A stretch of 64,000 nt of DNA from Heloderma charlesbogerti (taxonomy: Eukaryota > Chordata > Lepidosauria > Squamata > Helodermatidae), in NCBI GenBank assembly GCA_026122225.1, contig JANEZZ010001668.1:118119-182118 (forward strand), read 5' to 3'. Shown piece by piece: positions 11,960 to 22,852 of this stretch; the first letter of the stretch is position 1, and each line of letters opens with the position of its first letter. A model generated the notes under the pieces. It saw only the letters and a program-made list of their open reading frames with translations. It ran no database searches and was not told where the DNA came from. Made by a program: the position numbers and the translations under genes.

Positions 11960-12985
11960 TACTTGGGCTTCCAAAGCACTTTTGACAAAGTCCTTCACCA
12001 TGGACTCCTGAGAACACCTGGCCATTTTGGGTTAAGGGGAGAGCTCCTCTTAGGGTTCGGTAAGTGCGTAAAGATCACAAGCCAAGAGCATGAATACATG
12101 GACGGTTCTTGCAATGGAGGGAGGTAAACACTAGGGTCCCCCAAGGATTACTGGAGGAATGGGTCTCAACATGCCAAATACATTTCCATGAAAACAAGTT
12201 AAAGTGGCATACTTTGGAGAAAAGAATCCTAACTTCACATAAATGCAGGTGGGGTCTGAGCTGGTGGTGACTGACTAGGAGAGGGATCTTGGGGTCTTGG
12301 TGGCCACTGGGGCAACATCAGGAAAGGAACCAAAAATAAAACTGCCATTGTCACAGTGTCTTTATACAAGTCCATGGTGCAGCCACACTTGGAATCCTAT
12401 GCATAGTTCTGGTCTCTGCACCTCAAAAACGATACGGCAGAGCTGGAGAAGGTGCAGAAAAGGGCCACCAAAGGGATCCAGAGGCTGGAGCAGGCCTGTG
12501 AGGAAAGGTTACACTGTTTGGAACTGTTCAGTTTAGATAGATGAGAAAGGCAGGACACGATAAAGGTATGTAAAAGTACGCCTGGTGCTGAGAAAGTGGA
12601 TAGGGAGAAGTCCCCCCCCCCCTCGTAATACTAGAACCCAATGGGGTCATCCCATGAAGCTGACTGGTGGGAGATTCAGGACGACAAAAGGAAGGGCTTC
12701 TTCACAGGGTGCATAGTCAAACTATGGAATTCATTACCATGAGATGTAGTGATGGCCACCAACTTGGATAGCCTTGGAAGGGGATTAGACAAACTCATGG
12801 AGAAGCCTGCCCATGGCTGCTCGTTCTGATGGCTGCACGCTGCCTCCCGTATCAGAGGTAGCATGCCCACGCACACCAGTTACTGGAGACACGAGCGAGA
12901 GGGTGGGTGCCGCGGCGCTCACGTCCTGCTTCGGGGCTTCCCCTGCCGGGGCATTTGGTTGGCCACTGTGAGAGCAGAAGGCTGG
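11960..12985 (+). mobile_element. CR1/L3-like LINE 3' fragment
   Basis: Begins in reverse-transcriptase sequence (a frame like AFDKVLHH near 11970) and runs through the conserved 3' part: 'ttctggtctctgcacctcaa', 'ggagaaggtgcagaaaaggg', and an end resembling 'gccactgtgagagcagaagg'. Related copies lie at 27.61-28.54 kb (+), 38.30-39.51 kb (-) and 54.54-54.87 kb (-). It ends about 70 bases before a DSCAML1 exon. Confidence 0.7.
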
Positions 12986-13053
12986 ACTGGAAGAGCCTTT
13001 TGGCTGCTCCTGCTGCAGGGCTGCTCTTCTGATGTGCTTCTGCTCTTCTCCAG

Positions 13054-13207
13054 GCTCCCAGTGAGTACGAAACGAGCCCTGAGCAGTTGTTTTATCGCAT
13101 TGCGCATCTGAACCGCGGACAGCAGTACATGCTGTGGGTCGCAGCTGTCACCTCGGCAGGGCGTGGCAACCTCAGCGAGAAGGTCACCATTGAGCCTGCT
13201 GGAAAAG
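13054..13207 (+). CDS. DSCAML1: DSCAML1 exon: FN4, second half
   Basis: Acceptor cttctccag|gctcc, donor aaaag|gtttgt; 154 nt. It encodes APSEYETSPEQ then YRIAHLNRGQQYMLWVAAVT and AGRGNLSEKVTIEPAGK, the E to G strands of FN4 and the linker to Ig10. The phase-1 exit joins to AKIISFGG in the next exon. Confidence 0.95.
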
Positions 13208-13326
13208 GTTTGTCGCAGGAGGGGGGCTCGGGGGAGCCCAGCGTGAGTTGGGGGCTGGGTAGGGTGGGGGAGGACAGCAGTGCCTTCCTCGCCTTCCAGC
13301 CCGCTTTCTCTGAATTCTCCGTGCAG

Positions 13327-13444
13327 CCCCAGCCAAGATCATTTCTTTTGGTGGCACTGTCACCACCCCATGGATGAAGGACGTGCGGCTGCCCTGCAGT
13401 TCGGTTGGGGAGCCCGGCCCAGCCGTGAAGTGGACCAAGGACAG
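13327..13444 (+). CDS. DSCAML1: DSCAML1 exon: Ig10, first half
   Basis: Acceptor ccgtgcag|ccccag, donor gacag|gtaaag; 118 nt. It encodes [14 protein letters not shown] (B-strand cysteine of the domain) and PAVKWTKD (C-strand tryptophan). Together with the next exon it makes the tenth Ig domain, which in the DSCAM family sits between FN4 and FN5. Confidence 0.95.
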
Positions 13445-13544
13445 GTAAAGGCTGGCAGGCGGGGAACTGGCTGCCCCTGGGCCTGTGGGCAGACTTGGCA
13501 GCAGGTGCTGCATTCCTCATGGCCACGATCCTCTTCCTTTGCAG

Positions 13545-13708
13545 CGATGATTCTGCCATTCCAGTGACTGTGGACGGACAGCGCCAGATCCAGGCCAATG
13601 GCACACTGATTCTGCGCTCTGTGAAAGCAGAGGATTCTGGGTACTACACCTGCACGGCCACCAACACCTGGGGCTTTGACACCATCATTGTCAACTTGCT
13701 GGTCCAAG
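13545..13708 (+). CDS. DSCAML1: DSCAML1 exon: Ig10, second half
   Basis: Acceptor cctttgcag|cgatg, donor tccaag|gtgagc; 164 nt. It contains [20 protein letters not shown], with the D-x-G-x-Y-x-C signature of the F strand (the second disulphide cysteine), followed by [18 protein letters not shown]. Confidence 0.95.
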
Positions 13709-13976
13709 GTGAGCCAGAGGGAGTAGCGGGCTGCTGCAGCAGTGAGAGCAGCCGGGGCTCTGCTCAGGCTCTGGGCTGCCTTCAGGGGAGAGCCAGAGAG
13801 GCAGGGCTGCTGCCCGCCTCTGTCGCCTCCCACAGGCTCCCTGCAAGGCTGGGTCAGACCGCTCCCCTCCAGGCCTTCCCATCCGTATGGGCTGCCTCTG
13901 CCCAGACCACCAGCTCCACAAAGCCATGTGGAGAGGCCGAGAGATGGGAGCTGACCCAGCGCGTCTCCTGGTCCAG

Positions 13977-14075
13977 TCCCCCCAGACCAGCCCCGGCTGA
14001 CGGTGTCCAAGACCTCTGCTTCGTCCATCACCTTGGCCTGGATCCCTGGAGATAATGGTGGCAGCTCCATCCGAG
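13977..14075 (+). CDS. DSCAML1: DSCAML1 exon: FN5, first part
   Basis: Acceptor tggtccag|tcccc, donor ccgag|gtgagt; 99 nt. It encodes [20 protein letters not shown], then [14 protein letters not shown], the A-C strands of FN5. The position corresponds to the same intron-split FN5 of other DSCAM-family genes. Confidence 0.95.
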
Positions 14076-15881
14076 GTGAGTGCAAGCGGGGGGGCTGGTC
14101 CCCGGTGCATGGAGTGGCCATTCCTGTGTGCCCACGTCTGCTGGCCAGCTAGCCTGAAGGCCCAGGCATGTCAAGGGGTTGGACTCGATGGTCTTGTAGG
14201 CCCCTTCCAGCCCTACTGTTCTATGATACTGCTCTATGATTCTACGGGAACAGCAAGCCGGCTCCTGCACCGGGTGCAGGGGGCAACCTTTGGGCAGCTT
14301 TTCCGAGGCTCCTGGCTGGGCTGAGCCTGCCTGGTCTCTGGCCATCTGAGGCTTGTCCTCACTGCAGTCCTTCTGGCCTGGCTTGTGGCATGGCACTCTG
14401 GCACAGCCAAAGGGCTACTGACCTCCCGGGTCTTCTCTGGCCCAAGCCAAGCCAAAGGAAGGAGGTCCTGGGTGCCTGACCTTCCTTCGGGGGCTGAGCC
14501 TCCTGCCTTTGCTCCTTGTGGAGGGCACCTCAGGGCATTCCTTGGAGGGAGGGGTGTGTGAGCCAGAGAGGTGGGAGATATTCTGGATTCAGCCCGAGTT
14601 TGGCTCTGGAAGGGCAGGAAGGTCCTAGCTGGGGAGGGCCAGCAGGGCCATGTCGATCACCCGTCCACACGGCTTCCATGGGCCCGAGCAATGGCCTTGC
14701 TGAGTGATGGCCGTTCGTGCCTTTCTCCTGGCCTCCCCCCCGCCTGCCTCTGAGGGCAGTTTGGCTGAGGGAGCCTGGCTGGCCCAAGGCGCTTTGAGCA
14801 GCAGGACGATGGACAGAGCTGAGGCTGGGCCTCCTGGCCAGAGTGGGACGTGCTGCCTCTCCACGGCCCCCCTGCACTCTCTCTTGCTGCTGGTGGACCT
14901 CCTGGCCCCCGCTGCTCCGGCTCAGAGCTGCTAAGCATCAGTGCCCTGTTTCCCTGCCTTCGCCCCCTCTGGAGTGCTCCCAGGGAAGCAGCTGCAGCCC
15001 CAGAAAGAGGAGTGGGAGAAGGATGGTGCGTTCACTCTGCAATTAATTAAAGGCATGGAAGTAATTACAAGCCCGTCTCCCTAGCCGGCAGCTCTTACTC
15101 CAGTGGCTTGAGATGTTTCCTTTTAATTGGATTAGAACAACTGAAAACAGCCAGATACTATCCAGGCCTGCCGCAACGCAGTAGCCAAGTACAAGAGAGC
15201 CTGGTGCCTCTCCCTGTCGGGCAGGATTGGTGTGGTGAGGGGCGGCTGGGGGAAGCGGTGTGCCTGTCCGTGCCAAGGAGAGGCGGGCGTGTGATGCCGC
15301 CTGCTGGAGGGGGGACTGCTCCGAGGAGCTGACCAGCGGGGGGGGGGGGGCAAGGACCGGACCGAGAAGCACGTCCTTGTGGCTGTGAGACGCTGAGCTG
15401 AGCCAGCCAGCACAAGGAGGCGCCGGGGGCGTTGCGGGCTGCCTTCTGCCGAGCCAGCCCTGGTCCCGCTAGCCCAGCATCGCCGGCATGGACTGGCGGT
15501 GGCGGCAGCGCCCAGTGCTGGGAGCTTGGCCCTGCTCAGTCTCTGAGCCTCCGCCTTGATAAGGCCGTGGGAGGCTTCCGCAGGCTACGCGTTGAGCTGG
15601 GCAAGCGGGGAGTGGAAGAGCCTCAGGACGTGCTGCCGCGCAGTGGCTCTTGGGGTGCTTGGGGCCCCCCGAGGGCTGTGGGCAGTGCTGCATGTATCAC
15701 ATAGGCATTCGCTTCGGGGGTTTCGGCCAGGGATGTCGCACGAGCAGCCGCACAGCCGGCTCCTCTGGCTGGGGGCGGCCCCAACCCTCCCCGGTTGCCT
15801 GCTCCTCCCATGGTGGGGGGAAGGCCCTCCTCACCCCCCAGGTCATGCGTGCCCACTGAGCTGCCTATTCCACCCCTGCAG
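14076..15881 (+). other. DSCAML1 intron, with CR1 scrap and AT-rich island
   Basis: A short CR1 3' scrap lies at 14163-14245. An AT-rich segment with AATTAATTAAA and GTAATTAC cores lies at about 15030-15190 and stands out in GC-rich surroundings. A G-homopolymer of about 13 occurs near 15340. Nothing coding was seen. Confidence 0.6.
14163..14245 (+). mobile_element. CR1 3' terminal scrap
   Basis: Matches the 3' end shared by the CR1 copies in this window: 'ggttggactcgatggtcttg', 'aggccccttccagccctact', then a tail resembling TTCTATGATTCTA. It is strongly 5'-truncated, as is usual for CR1. Confidence 0.85.
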
Positions 15882-16070
15882 GCTTCGTGCTCCAGTACTC
15901 GGTGGACAACAGTGAGGAGTGGAAGGATGTGTTCGTCACTTCCACAGAGCGTTCCTTCAAGCTGGAGAGCCTGAAATGTGGGACTTGGTACAAGGTGAAG
16001 CTGGCAGCCAAGAACAGCGTTGGTGCCGGCCGCATCAGCGAGATCATCGAGGCCAAGACCCATGGCAGAG
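15882..16070 (+). CDS. DSCAML1: DSCAML1 exon: FN5, remainder
   Basis: Acceptor cccctgcag|gcttc, donor cagag|gtgatc; 189 nt. It encodes [19 protein letters not shown], then [20 protein letters not shown] and [10 protein letters not shown], the C' to G strands of FN5. Confidence 0.95.
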
Positions 16071-18545
16071 GTGATCTGCGGGGGCGGGAGAGGCCTGGGC
16101 AGGGCAGGGCAGGGCTGCTGTGGCAGAGGCTGGGAAGGGAGCCACTGCGAGCGGAACGGCACTCATTCCTCTGGTTGTGAAGCTGTGGATGTTTTAAGAG
16201 CTTAGATTTTCTTTTAAAGGGAAGGCAGGAGGGCGGGAGTCTAGAAGGGGCTCGGTTGCGAAAGAGCCGGAGAGAGAGGCTCCTGACCTAGTGTTTCCTC
16301 CACAACAAATCGGGGCTGAGAGAATCGGGGCTGTTGTTTTGCAACAGGATGGCAGACAGGAAAAGGAATGTGACTGTCTGATCATCCCATCCTGACTTGC
16401 CCGGCTGGAGCCAGAGCACAGATCGGCAACTTGCTGTTTTCCAGGTGTTTTGGGATACAACTCTTATCATCCATCACCATTGACTATATTGGCTAGGGCT
16501 GATGGGAGTTGTAGGCCCAAACAGCTGAAGGTGCCAAAAGTTTGCCCACCCTTGCTCTAAAGAATAGCTTAGAGACAAGTTCTCTAGGTCTTGGGACTTA
16601 CTCGCAGAAACATATGCACGAGATTCATAGGTTTGTTTGTTAAATCTTATCTGCCCACCGTGTGGCTTTGGGGTCACTCTCTGCGCTTGGGCCCTCAGGA
16701 CTGTGACTCCTCTTTCAGCCTTGACTGAGTTGGAGAGTTGCTACTGAAGTGGAGGTGCCACTGTGGGCAGCCAACCGGCGGCTCCTGTGCCAGAGGCCTG
16801 GTGCAGGTGCTTCCCTAGAGCAGTCAGCCCCGTGGGATTTTTGCAGCCTGTCTGTTCCCTTCAGCAGCCAGAGAGAGGGAGCAGCCTTGGGCCTGTGCAG
16901 AGCGCTGGACCTTTGGGGATGGAGGCAGGCAGGCAGATCCCTGACCGCACGCTTTGGCAGGCGGCTGCTGTTGGTGGCTGCAGAGTGCCCACCTTGACAC
17001 TGCTCCTGTCCACTTATTCCTGATTATAGCCTGCCAATTCAGGAGCATCTTAATTGATGGGCATCCTTGACAGGTGATAAATTGACACCAGGAGCTGCAA
17101 AATCAGCAGCTATAGGACTGAAGCCGCTTGGGTCTCTTCTGTGTGAGCACTGAAGTAATTCATTTATTTATCGGCATCTATATGCTGTCCAATAGCTACG
17201 TTCTCAAGGTGACTTTCAGTAAGAATAAAAGCAAATTAAAAATGCAAACAATCAAACAGGTCAACAGTAAAGCATATGAAAGCAGCATTGAAACAAGTGG
17301 CAAAGATTTTAGACTGGGAGAAGGTTAAAAGTTCTGGGAAAACAAGGTGGCCTTTGCCTGGTACCAAAATGGCATCAAAGGACACACCAAGAGAGGATAT
17401 TCCACAGCCAGGGTGCCACCAGTGAAAAGACCCTCTCCCGAGTAGCCATGTGCTGCACCTTGCTGGGCAGGGGCACCCGAAGGACCATTCCTGTAACCCT
17501 GAGATCTGGGCCGTTCTTCTCTCGTGTGGGGAATGCTGGTGTGCTTTCTGGTTTGTGCAGTGGGCACCCGCATTTGGCGGCTGTGTCATCAGATGCTTGT
17601 GGGCAAAGCAGCCTTCGGCTCAGCTCCCCAAGGACAAGGATCTTCTCTCCCTTTGCCACCGAGGGGATGATGTAGCCCCGTCCCAGGAAACAAATCTTCC
17701 TCAGCCCACATTCTCTCCCTGCCATTTCTGTTCTTTGCACGGAGGAGTGTGGAAGCGATGGGCGAAGCTCATGCCTTTGCATGCAGCCTGTATCGTGTGG
17801 GCAGAAAGAGCTGCTCCTGTCCCTGCAAAATGAGGGCAGGGAATGTGACCCCCTTCTCTTCGCTCCCTGAACGGGCTTCCCAGCCCTTGCTCCAGTCCAG
17901 GCTGGTGCCCAGAGCTGATGCTCCACCCACATGTTGGAGCGGGCGGAACATGAAGTCTGTTGGCTCTCTCTGACGAGCCCCTCTAAACAAAGCCTCAAGC
18001 AAGGGAGGGCGCAGCATCCTCGTGAAGGATTCTTCATGGTCTGGAGGCAGGTTTGAAAGCTGTGTGTGTGTGTGCAGAAGAGGGTAGAGCAATAGAATTC
18101 ATGTGCCTAGCACAGCTCCCTTTTTGAGGGAAAACTGCCGCTTTTTATGTTTAATTGCGTTTCTAGACCTCTTGAATGGAAAGACATAGACATTTGGAAA
18201 ATATGACAGCAAAGCTGCCAAAGGAGCAAGAACAACAGATAACGGATAATCACATGTTGCGTATTTCACCTGCGATGGTTCCCAGTCAGATACAGAGTCT
18301 TCAACGGTGCAAGAGTTTTACAAATACTTTAGGATTTTAAAAAAATGCAGCCCGTGCAAGATCAATGGCAAGCAGTCCTGGCTTGGCTCACCCGGTTCCC
18401 CGTTTGCAGTGGTCTCTGGCCTAGCCAGGCAGTCTCCCTGTGAGGTGAACAAGTGCACCAGACACCTCCCAGCCCTGTGGACCACTGTGGGTCTGGGCAC
18501 GCTGCTACACCCAGCCAGCACCTCCCCTCTCCTTTCCCCTTCCAG
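16071..18545 (+). other. DSCAML1 intron, with foldback and L2-like relics
   Basis: Includes half of a foldback element (about 16440-16555), an AT-richer stretch near 17010-17340 and an L2-like relic (about 17215-17600, - strand). 18110-18340 is AT-rich without an identified feature. No exon candidate was found. Confidence 0.55.
17215..17600 (-). mobile_element. L2-like LINE 3' relic
   Basis: The - strand frame includes APWLWNILSW and related residues, similar to the relic at 9.5 kb and to the L2 copy at 27-29 kb. An A-rich segment occupies the 3' side (17220-17290). Family assignment rests on resemblance to the other copies only. Confidence 0.45.
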
Positions 18546-18833
18546 AGCCTTCCTTCAACAAGGACCAGCATCTGTTTACCCACATTAACTCCACGCATGC
18601 CAGGCTGAATCTGCAAGGCTGGAACAGCGGGGGCTGCCCCATCCTGGCCATCATCCTGGAGTTCCGGCCCAAGGGAACCTGGGTCTGGCAGAGCCTGCGG
18701 GCCAATTACTCCAGTGAAGTCTTTCTGACAGAGCTGCGGGAAGCCACGTGGTACGAGTTGCGCATGAAGGCGTGCAACACCGCTGGCTGCGGGAATGAGA
18801 CCATGCAGTTCGCCACCCTGGACTACGATGGCA
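18546..18833 (+). CDS. DSCAML1: DSCAML1 exon: FN6
   Basis: Acceptor cccttccag|agcct, donor ggca|gtgagt; 288 nt. A single exon holds the whole sixth fibronectin III repeat: INSTHARLNLQGWNSGGCPI, LEFRPKGTWVWQSLRANYSS, REATWYELRMKACNTAGCGN and QFATLDYDG. The two-cysteine pattern and the Trp residues match the DSCAML1 FN6. Confidence 0.96.
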
Positions 18834-18930
18834 GTGAGTGTGGAGGGCGGGGCTGCAGGGAGCCTGGCGGGCTGGGGAAGCCTGCGCGTGTGTCTGCCTC
18901 GGGGGTGCTTGAACGTCTGCTCTGCGCCAG

Positions 18931-19086
18931 GCACCATCCCGCCCATCAAGTCTGCCCAGGGGGAGGGAGATGACGTGAAGAAGCTCTTCACCATTGCGTG
19001 CCCCGTCATCCTGGCCACGCTCGGCGTCGCGCTGCTCTTTGTCATCCGTAAGAAGCGGAAGGAGAAGCGCCTGAAGCGCTTGCGAG
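18931..19086 (+). CDS. DSCAML1: DSCAML1 exon: transmembrane helix
   Basis: Acceptor tgcgccag|gcacc, donor gcgag|gtgagc; 156 nt. After a short acidic stalk (SAQGEGDDVKK) comes the membrane helix LFTIACPVILATLGVALLFV, about residues 584-604 of the window's product. It is followed at once by the basic stop-transfer segment RKKRKEKRLKRLR, which sets the extracellular N-terminal orientation. Confidence 0.96.
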
Positions 19087-19927
19087 GTGAGCGTGCGTGA
19101 GGCGTTCCCTTTTGAGCAGCCCAAGAGGGGGCCCAGGGAGAGCAGCGCATGATGGTTAGCAGAGGGCCTTACATGCGCAAGCCATGGTGTCCATGGCTTG
19201 TGGGGAAAAGTTGGCTGCCAAAGTAGCTCTTTGGCGAAGAGATGTGACTTGGGAGCTTAATTCCAATATCCAGAACGCAGAGACGCTAGAAACAGCCTTG
19301 GAGTCGCTCAAGGTTTGGGGGAGCGCCTGCCACAGACTGTGCGGCTGCCCTAGTGGTGCTCATGGAGGCTGGACGGGGTTTGCATGTCTCTCTGGATTGT
19401 GTGGAAAGGGCAGGGACCCAAGGTGGCTTCTAAGCCGCCCCACGCAGACTTCCCCCATTGTGTAGCAAAGTCTGTGCAGGGCCACGTCAAATGCGGCTGT
19501 GCCAGTAACCGTCTTTATTCTTCTCGGTTTGGAGTTCAGCCCTTGCTGCAAAGCTGTGTGTGTGCGTGTGTTGGGGGGGGGAGTATGACGCCACTGCCCC
19601 CATGGCTGGTAGCGTGCCAGGCAGCACTAAGGCAAGTGTGTGCTCCTCCAAAGATGCTCATGGGGAGGTATTCTTTGTTTGTCAAGCAGAACATGGTTGC
19701 TCCCCTTTCGATTTGGCTTTCTAGCTCCGCCGGGGGCACAAGAATCCCTTCTGCCGCAGTTTCCCATAGCCCCCCGCCCCGCCAAGCAGCAAAGGGCGAG
19801 ATCCACTGAGTGACCTGCATGCCTTCCCCAGTAGTTCAAGCCCTGGAGGGGGAGGGGGAAGGGGCGGTTTGCCTGTGCCACACAGCCAGCTCTCCACTCA
19901 CCCGCCTCTGCTCTTTTTCCTTTGCAG
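19087..19927 (+). other. DSCAML1 intron
   Basis: No exon or clear repeat in 841 bases apart from a short G-run near 19576. Confidence 0.6.
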
Positions 19928-19958
19928 ATGCCAAGAGCTTGGCTGAAATGCTCATCAG
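19928..19958 (+). CDS. DSCAML1: DSCAML1 31-nt microexon, juxtamembrane
   Basis: Acceptor cctttgcag|atgcc, donor catcag|gtgggt. Only 31 nt encode DAKSLAEMLI plus two bases of Ser. The peptide is a conserved juxtamembrane motif of DSCAM and DSCAML1. Because 31 is not a multiple of three, skipping it would shift the frame. Confidence 0.94.
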
Positions 19959-20473
19959 GTGGGTAATGACAGCAGCCACGCTCACTGGGGCCTGGCAGCC
20001 TTGATGGGCCAGCCCAAGGGTGGTCAGCTTGTGGTCCTCCAGATGTTTGGGCCTATAACTCCCATCAGCCCTAGCCTGCATAGCAGATGGTGAGGGATGA
20101 TGGGAATTGTGAACAAAAACATCTGGCGAGCTACATGTTGCCCACTCCTAGCTTAGCACCTGAATGTAGGATAGATGCACGGATGGCCTTTAGCCAGAAA
20201 TGCTCACACAACCTCGGGCCAAGTTGGGGGAAGGGAATCCCCAGGACCCTGTCCCACCCCTGGAGCCTACGCGGCTGGCCTGAAGGCACACCCGCGGCGC
20301 CCTCCTCTGGCTGCCCCCTCGGGCATCCACGAGCACCGGACAAGCAGCGGGAAAGGTTTGGAGTGCTCTTGGCCCACATGGGGGAGTGGCTGCCACCGCC
20401 CCTGAGGGCGGGATCGTGCAGCCAGCGCCACGTTATTGATCTCTCTTGCCCCACTCCCTCTCCCCCTTAACAG
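19959..20473 (+). other. DSCAML1 intron, with foldback element
   Basis: Contains a foldback repeat (about 20015-20150); otherwise nothing was recognised. Confidence 0.6.
20015..20150. repeat. Foldback (inverted-repeat) element
   Basis: The left part reads 'cctccagatgtttgggcc' and 'actcccatcagccctagc'; the right part reads 'gatgatgggaattgtgaac' and 'aacatctggcgagctacatg'. The right part is an imperfect reverse complement of the left. Similar elements lie at 48.60 kb and, as a half copy, at 16.44 kb. The form suggests a non-autonomous DNA element. Confidence 0.6.
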
Positions 20474-20592
20474 TAAGAACAACCGGAGTTTTGACACTCC
20501 AGTGAAGGGCCCTCCCCAAGGCCCTCGGCTGCATATCGACATTCCCCGCGTTCAGCTACTCATCGAGGACAAAGAAGGAATCAAGCAGATCG
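20474..20592 (+). CDS. DSCAML1: DSCAML1 exon: cytoplasmic
   Basis: Acceptor cttaacag|taaga, donor atcg|gtgagt; 119 nt. It encodes SKNNRSFDTPVKGPPQGPRL, then HIDIPRVQLLIEDKEGIKQI, a conserved stretch of the DSCAML1 cytoplasmic tail. Confidence 0.95.
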
Positions 20593-21095
20593 GTGAGTTG
20601 CTCCCAAGTCCTGGCCACGGCCTGCTTCTCCTTCCCGCCCCCTGCAGGCGTCCCTGGGTGGGACCTTGAAGTCTGCTGCCCAAGAGGGCGAGCACTGAGG
20701 GAACTCCTGTCAGCCTGGGGCTCGCTCATGTGCAGCTGGTCCTGGCCAAGGCATGCCCCCACCCAAAGGGTGGCTCCCTCTGGTCCGGGGGGTGGCTGCC
20801 CAGGGTGCGTCGCCTTTGTGTGACTCCTGCGCAAGCGCTGGTTGCGAGGACTGCCCCCACCAAGCAGGCAGTAGCTCTCCTTTTTTCCAAATGGCGGCAC
20901 TGCCACGTCCCCCTTCCAGGCCTATCTGGATGGGAGTAGAAGAGTTCTGTGGACCACCTTGGGCTGACTTTGGTCTCCCTTGAGTGAAAGGGGAGTTGTG
21001 AGGCTTGGGCAGTTGAGACCAGGTGCATTTCCAAAAGGGGCTTTCTCACAGTCTCCTTGTGATGCAACATCAGTTTCCAAACTTCTTTTTCACAG
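20593..21095 (+). other. DSCAML1 intron
   Basis: 503 bases, GC-rich; nothing was recognised. Confidence 0.6.
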
Positions 21096-21248
21096 GAGAT
21101 GACAAAGCGACCATCCCAGTGACTGACACAGAATTCAACCAGGCTGTGAACCCGCAGAGCTTCTGCACTGGCGTTTCCTTGCACCATCCAGCACTCATCC
21201 AGAACACGGGCCCCCTGATAGACATGTCTGATATCCGCCCTGGCACCA
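21096..21248 (+). CDS. DSCAML1: DSCAML1 exon: cytoplasmic
   Basis: Acceptor tttcacag|gagat, donor acca|gtaagt; 153 nt. It encodes GDDKATIPVTDTEFNQAVNP, SFCTGVSLHHPALIQNTGPL and DMSDIRPGT, all typical of DSCAML1. Confidence 0.96.
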
Positions 21249-22852
21249 GTAAGTGGTGCAAGACACCCCCAACAGCTGACTTCCTCTGCCTTGGTTTGGG
21301 CCAAGGCTGGCCCAAACACAAGAGAGGCCACAGGCCTCCTGACAAGCAGGTCACATGCTTCCAAAATAGAGACCCCTGAGCCCCAGGTTCACTGGAACCG
21401 GTGGCAGCATCAGCAGCAGGGAAGCGCCTTCTACGGAGCGTGGCCCGCGTGCAGGGCATCCAGCCTTCTTCACATGGGCGCTCCAGGAAGGCATAGCAGA
21501 TGCATAGGGGTGGAGTGGGCAAAGCCACTTCAGAGGACCAAAAGGCTACTGGTTGCTATTCCCCGGCCCAAATCATGCACACAGGCCTTACAGGAAGGGA
21601 GGCACTTTGGAGATGCCGGTGGCAGGCTGTGAGAAGCACATTTAGCCAGGAGTGCGCAGATGCACAGGCAAGGAAAGCAGAGGGCTGCAGCTGGGAGGGA
21701 GAGAGCAATATCTCCTCCCCCACCTTAGGCATACTTCTTTGCTTGCGTATTTACATTGCTGCCCCATAAGAGAAGTTCTTTGGGTGGCTCACAAACCAAT
21801 ATAACATTAAAATGCATTATAAATCAAAAATGACTAAAACTAAGGAACAATTAAAATGTCCCCGGCTAAGAAAACTTTTAGGTTGCTGAAATGGCCCAGG
21901 TCAATAAAGAGAACATTGGTTACTAACAGTGAAGATGCCTTTGGGTTTGGCGTAATGGAGGCATCATCCATAACAAGTTGCATCTCCCCATCGCCCTGGA
22001 AAGGCAAAATTTGGCCACTGCCCAGCTGGCTCAGGCCCCTTCTCCAATTCTGTTCCATGGCCACATTTCAGACGTATTAAGAAGCCCATCAGGCAGGCAG
22101 GAGAGGAGGAAGGGAACCAGGCCCTCTCCAAGGAGGAGGTGCCCAGAGCTGGACGATGTGCTTCAGTTAAACTGAAGCCCTATAGAGAGGCAGCCCCCTT
22201 AAGTGTGTGTGTGATGCCGGTGCTCCCATGACATCGGCCTGCAAGGAATGTCCACGGTAAGTAACTAGCATTCCATTCCCAGTTTAGAATGAGGAGGCAT
22301 CCACAGTGGGATTTCCTCAAACTAGTCCCATAAATACAGTGGGGACGTGTAAGGCTGGGTGGCTGTGTTTAAGTGGGAGGCACTACATGCTGTGGCACCC
22401 ATCTCCCAGAGGCTGCCTCTGCAGACAGAAAAAGATCCAGCTTGTAAGAGCTTGTAAAGGGTGTTTGGATTGGATCAAGTGAGTGTTTGTCAGGAACACT
22501 GCAGATGTAACCGCAACTCTGGTGGAGTGTGCTGTGAGGCAAAGTGTTTCGGAGAGGCCCTGTGCCTCGTAGGCTGAGGCAGTAAAAGTCTTGATCTGTC
22601 GAGTATTGCAGCCTTAAGAGACCGTCTTCCCCAGAGAAGTGAGGTTGAAGGATACCAATAGGGAGACTGTCTGAACACTCGGACATATAGAATCATAGAA
22701 TAGTATAGTAGGGTTGGAAGGGGCCTACAAGGCCATCGAGTCCAACCCCCTGCTCAATGCAGGAATCTGAGTCAGAGCATCCCTGGCAGATGGCTGTCCA
22801 GCCTCATCTTGAATGCCTCCAGTGTGGGAGAGCCCACCACCTCCCTAAGGAA

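Larger units (their letters stand above)
8177..13053 (+). other. DSCAML1 intron, 4.9 kb, with L2-like and CR1-like relics
   Basis: Holds a possible hAT-type end (CAGGGGTCCCC at about 8552), G- and C-homopolymer runs at 8670-8770 and 9010-9070, an L2-like fragment (9490-9835), an AT-rich island (10790-10990), another AT-rich stretch (11580-11860) and a CR1-like element (about 11960-12985) that stops just before the next exon. The long open frames around 10 kb have no recognisable product. Confidence 0.6.

Noticed and set aside
13691..14121. Antisense open frames over the Ig10/FN5 exons
   Set aside because: Shadows of conserved coding sequence on the opposite strand.
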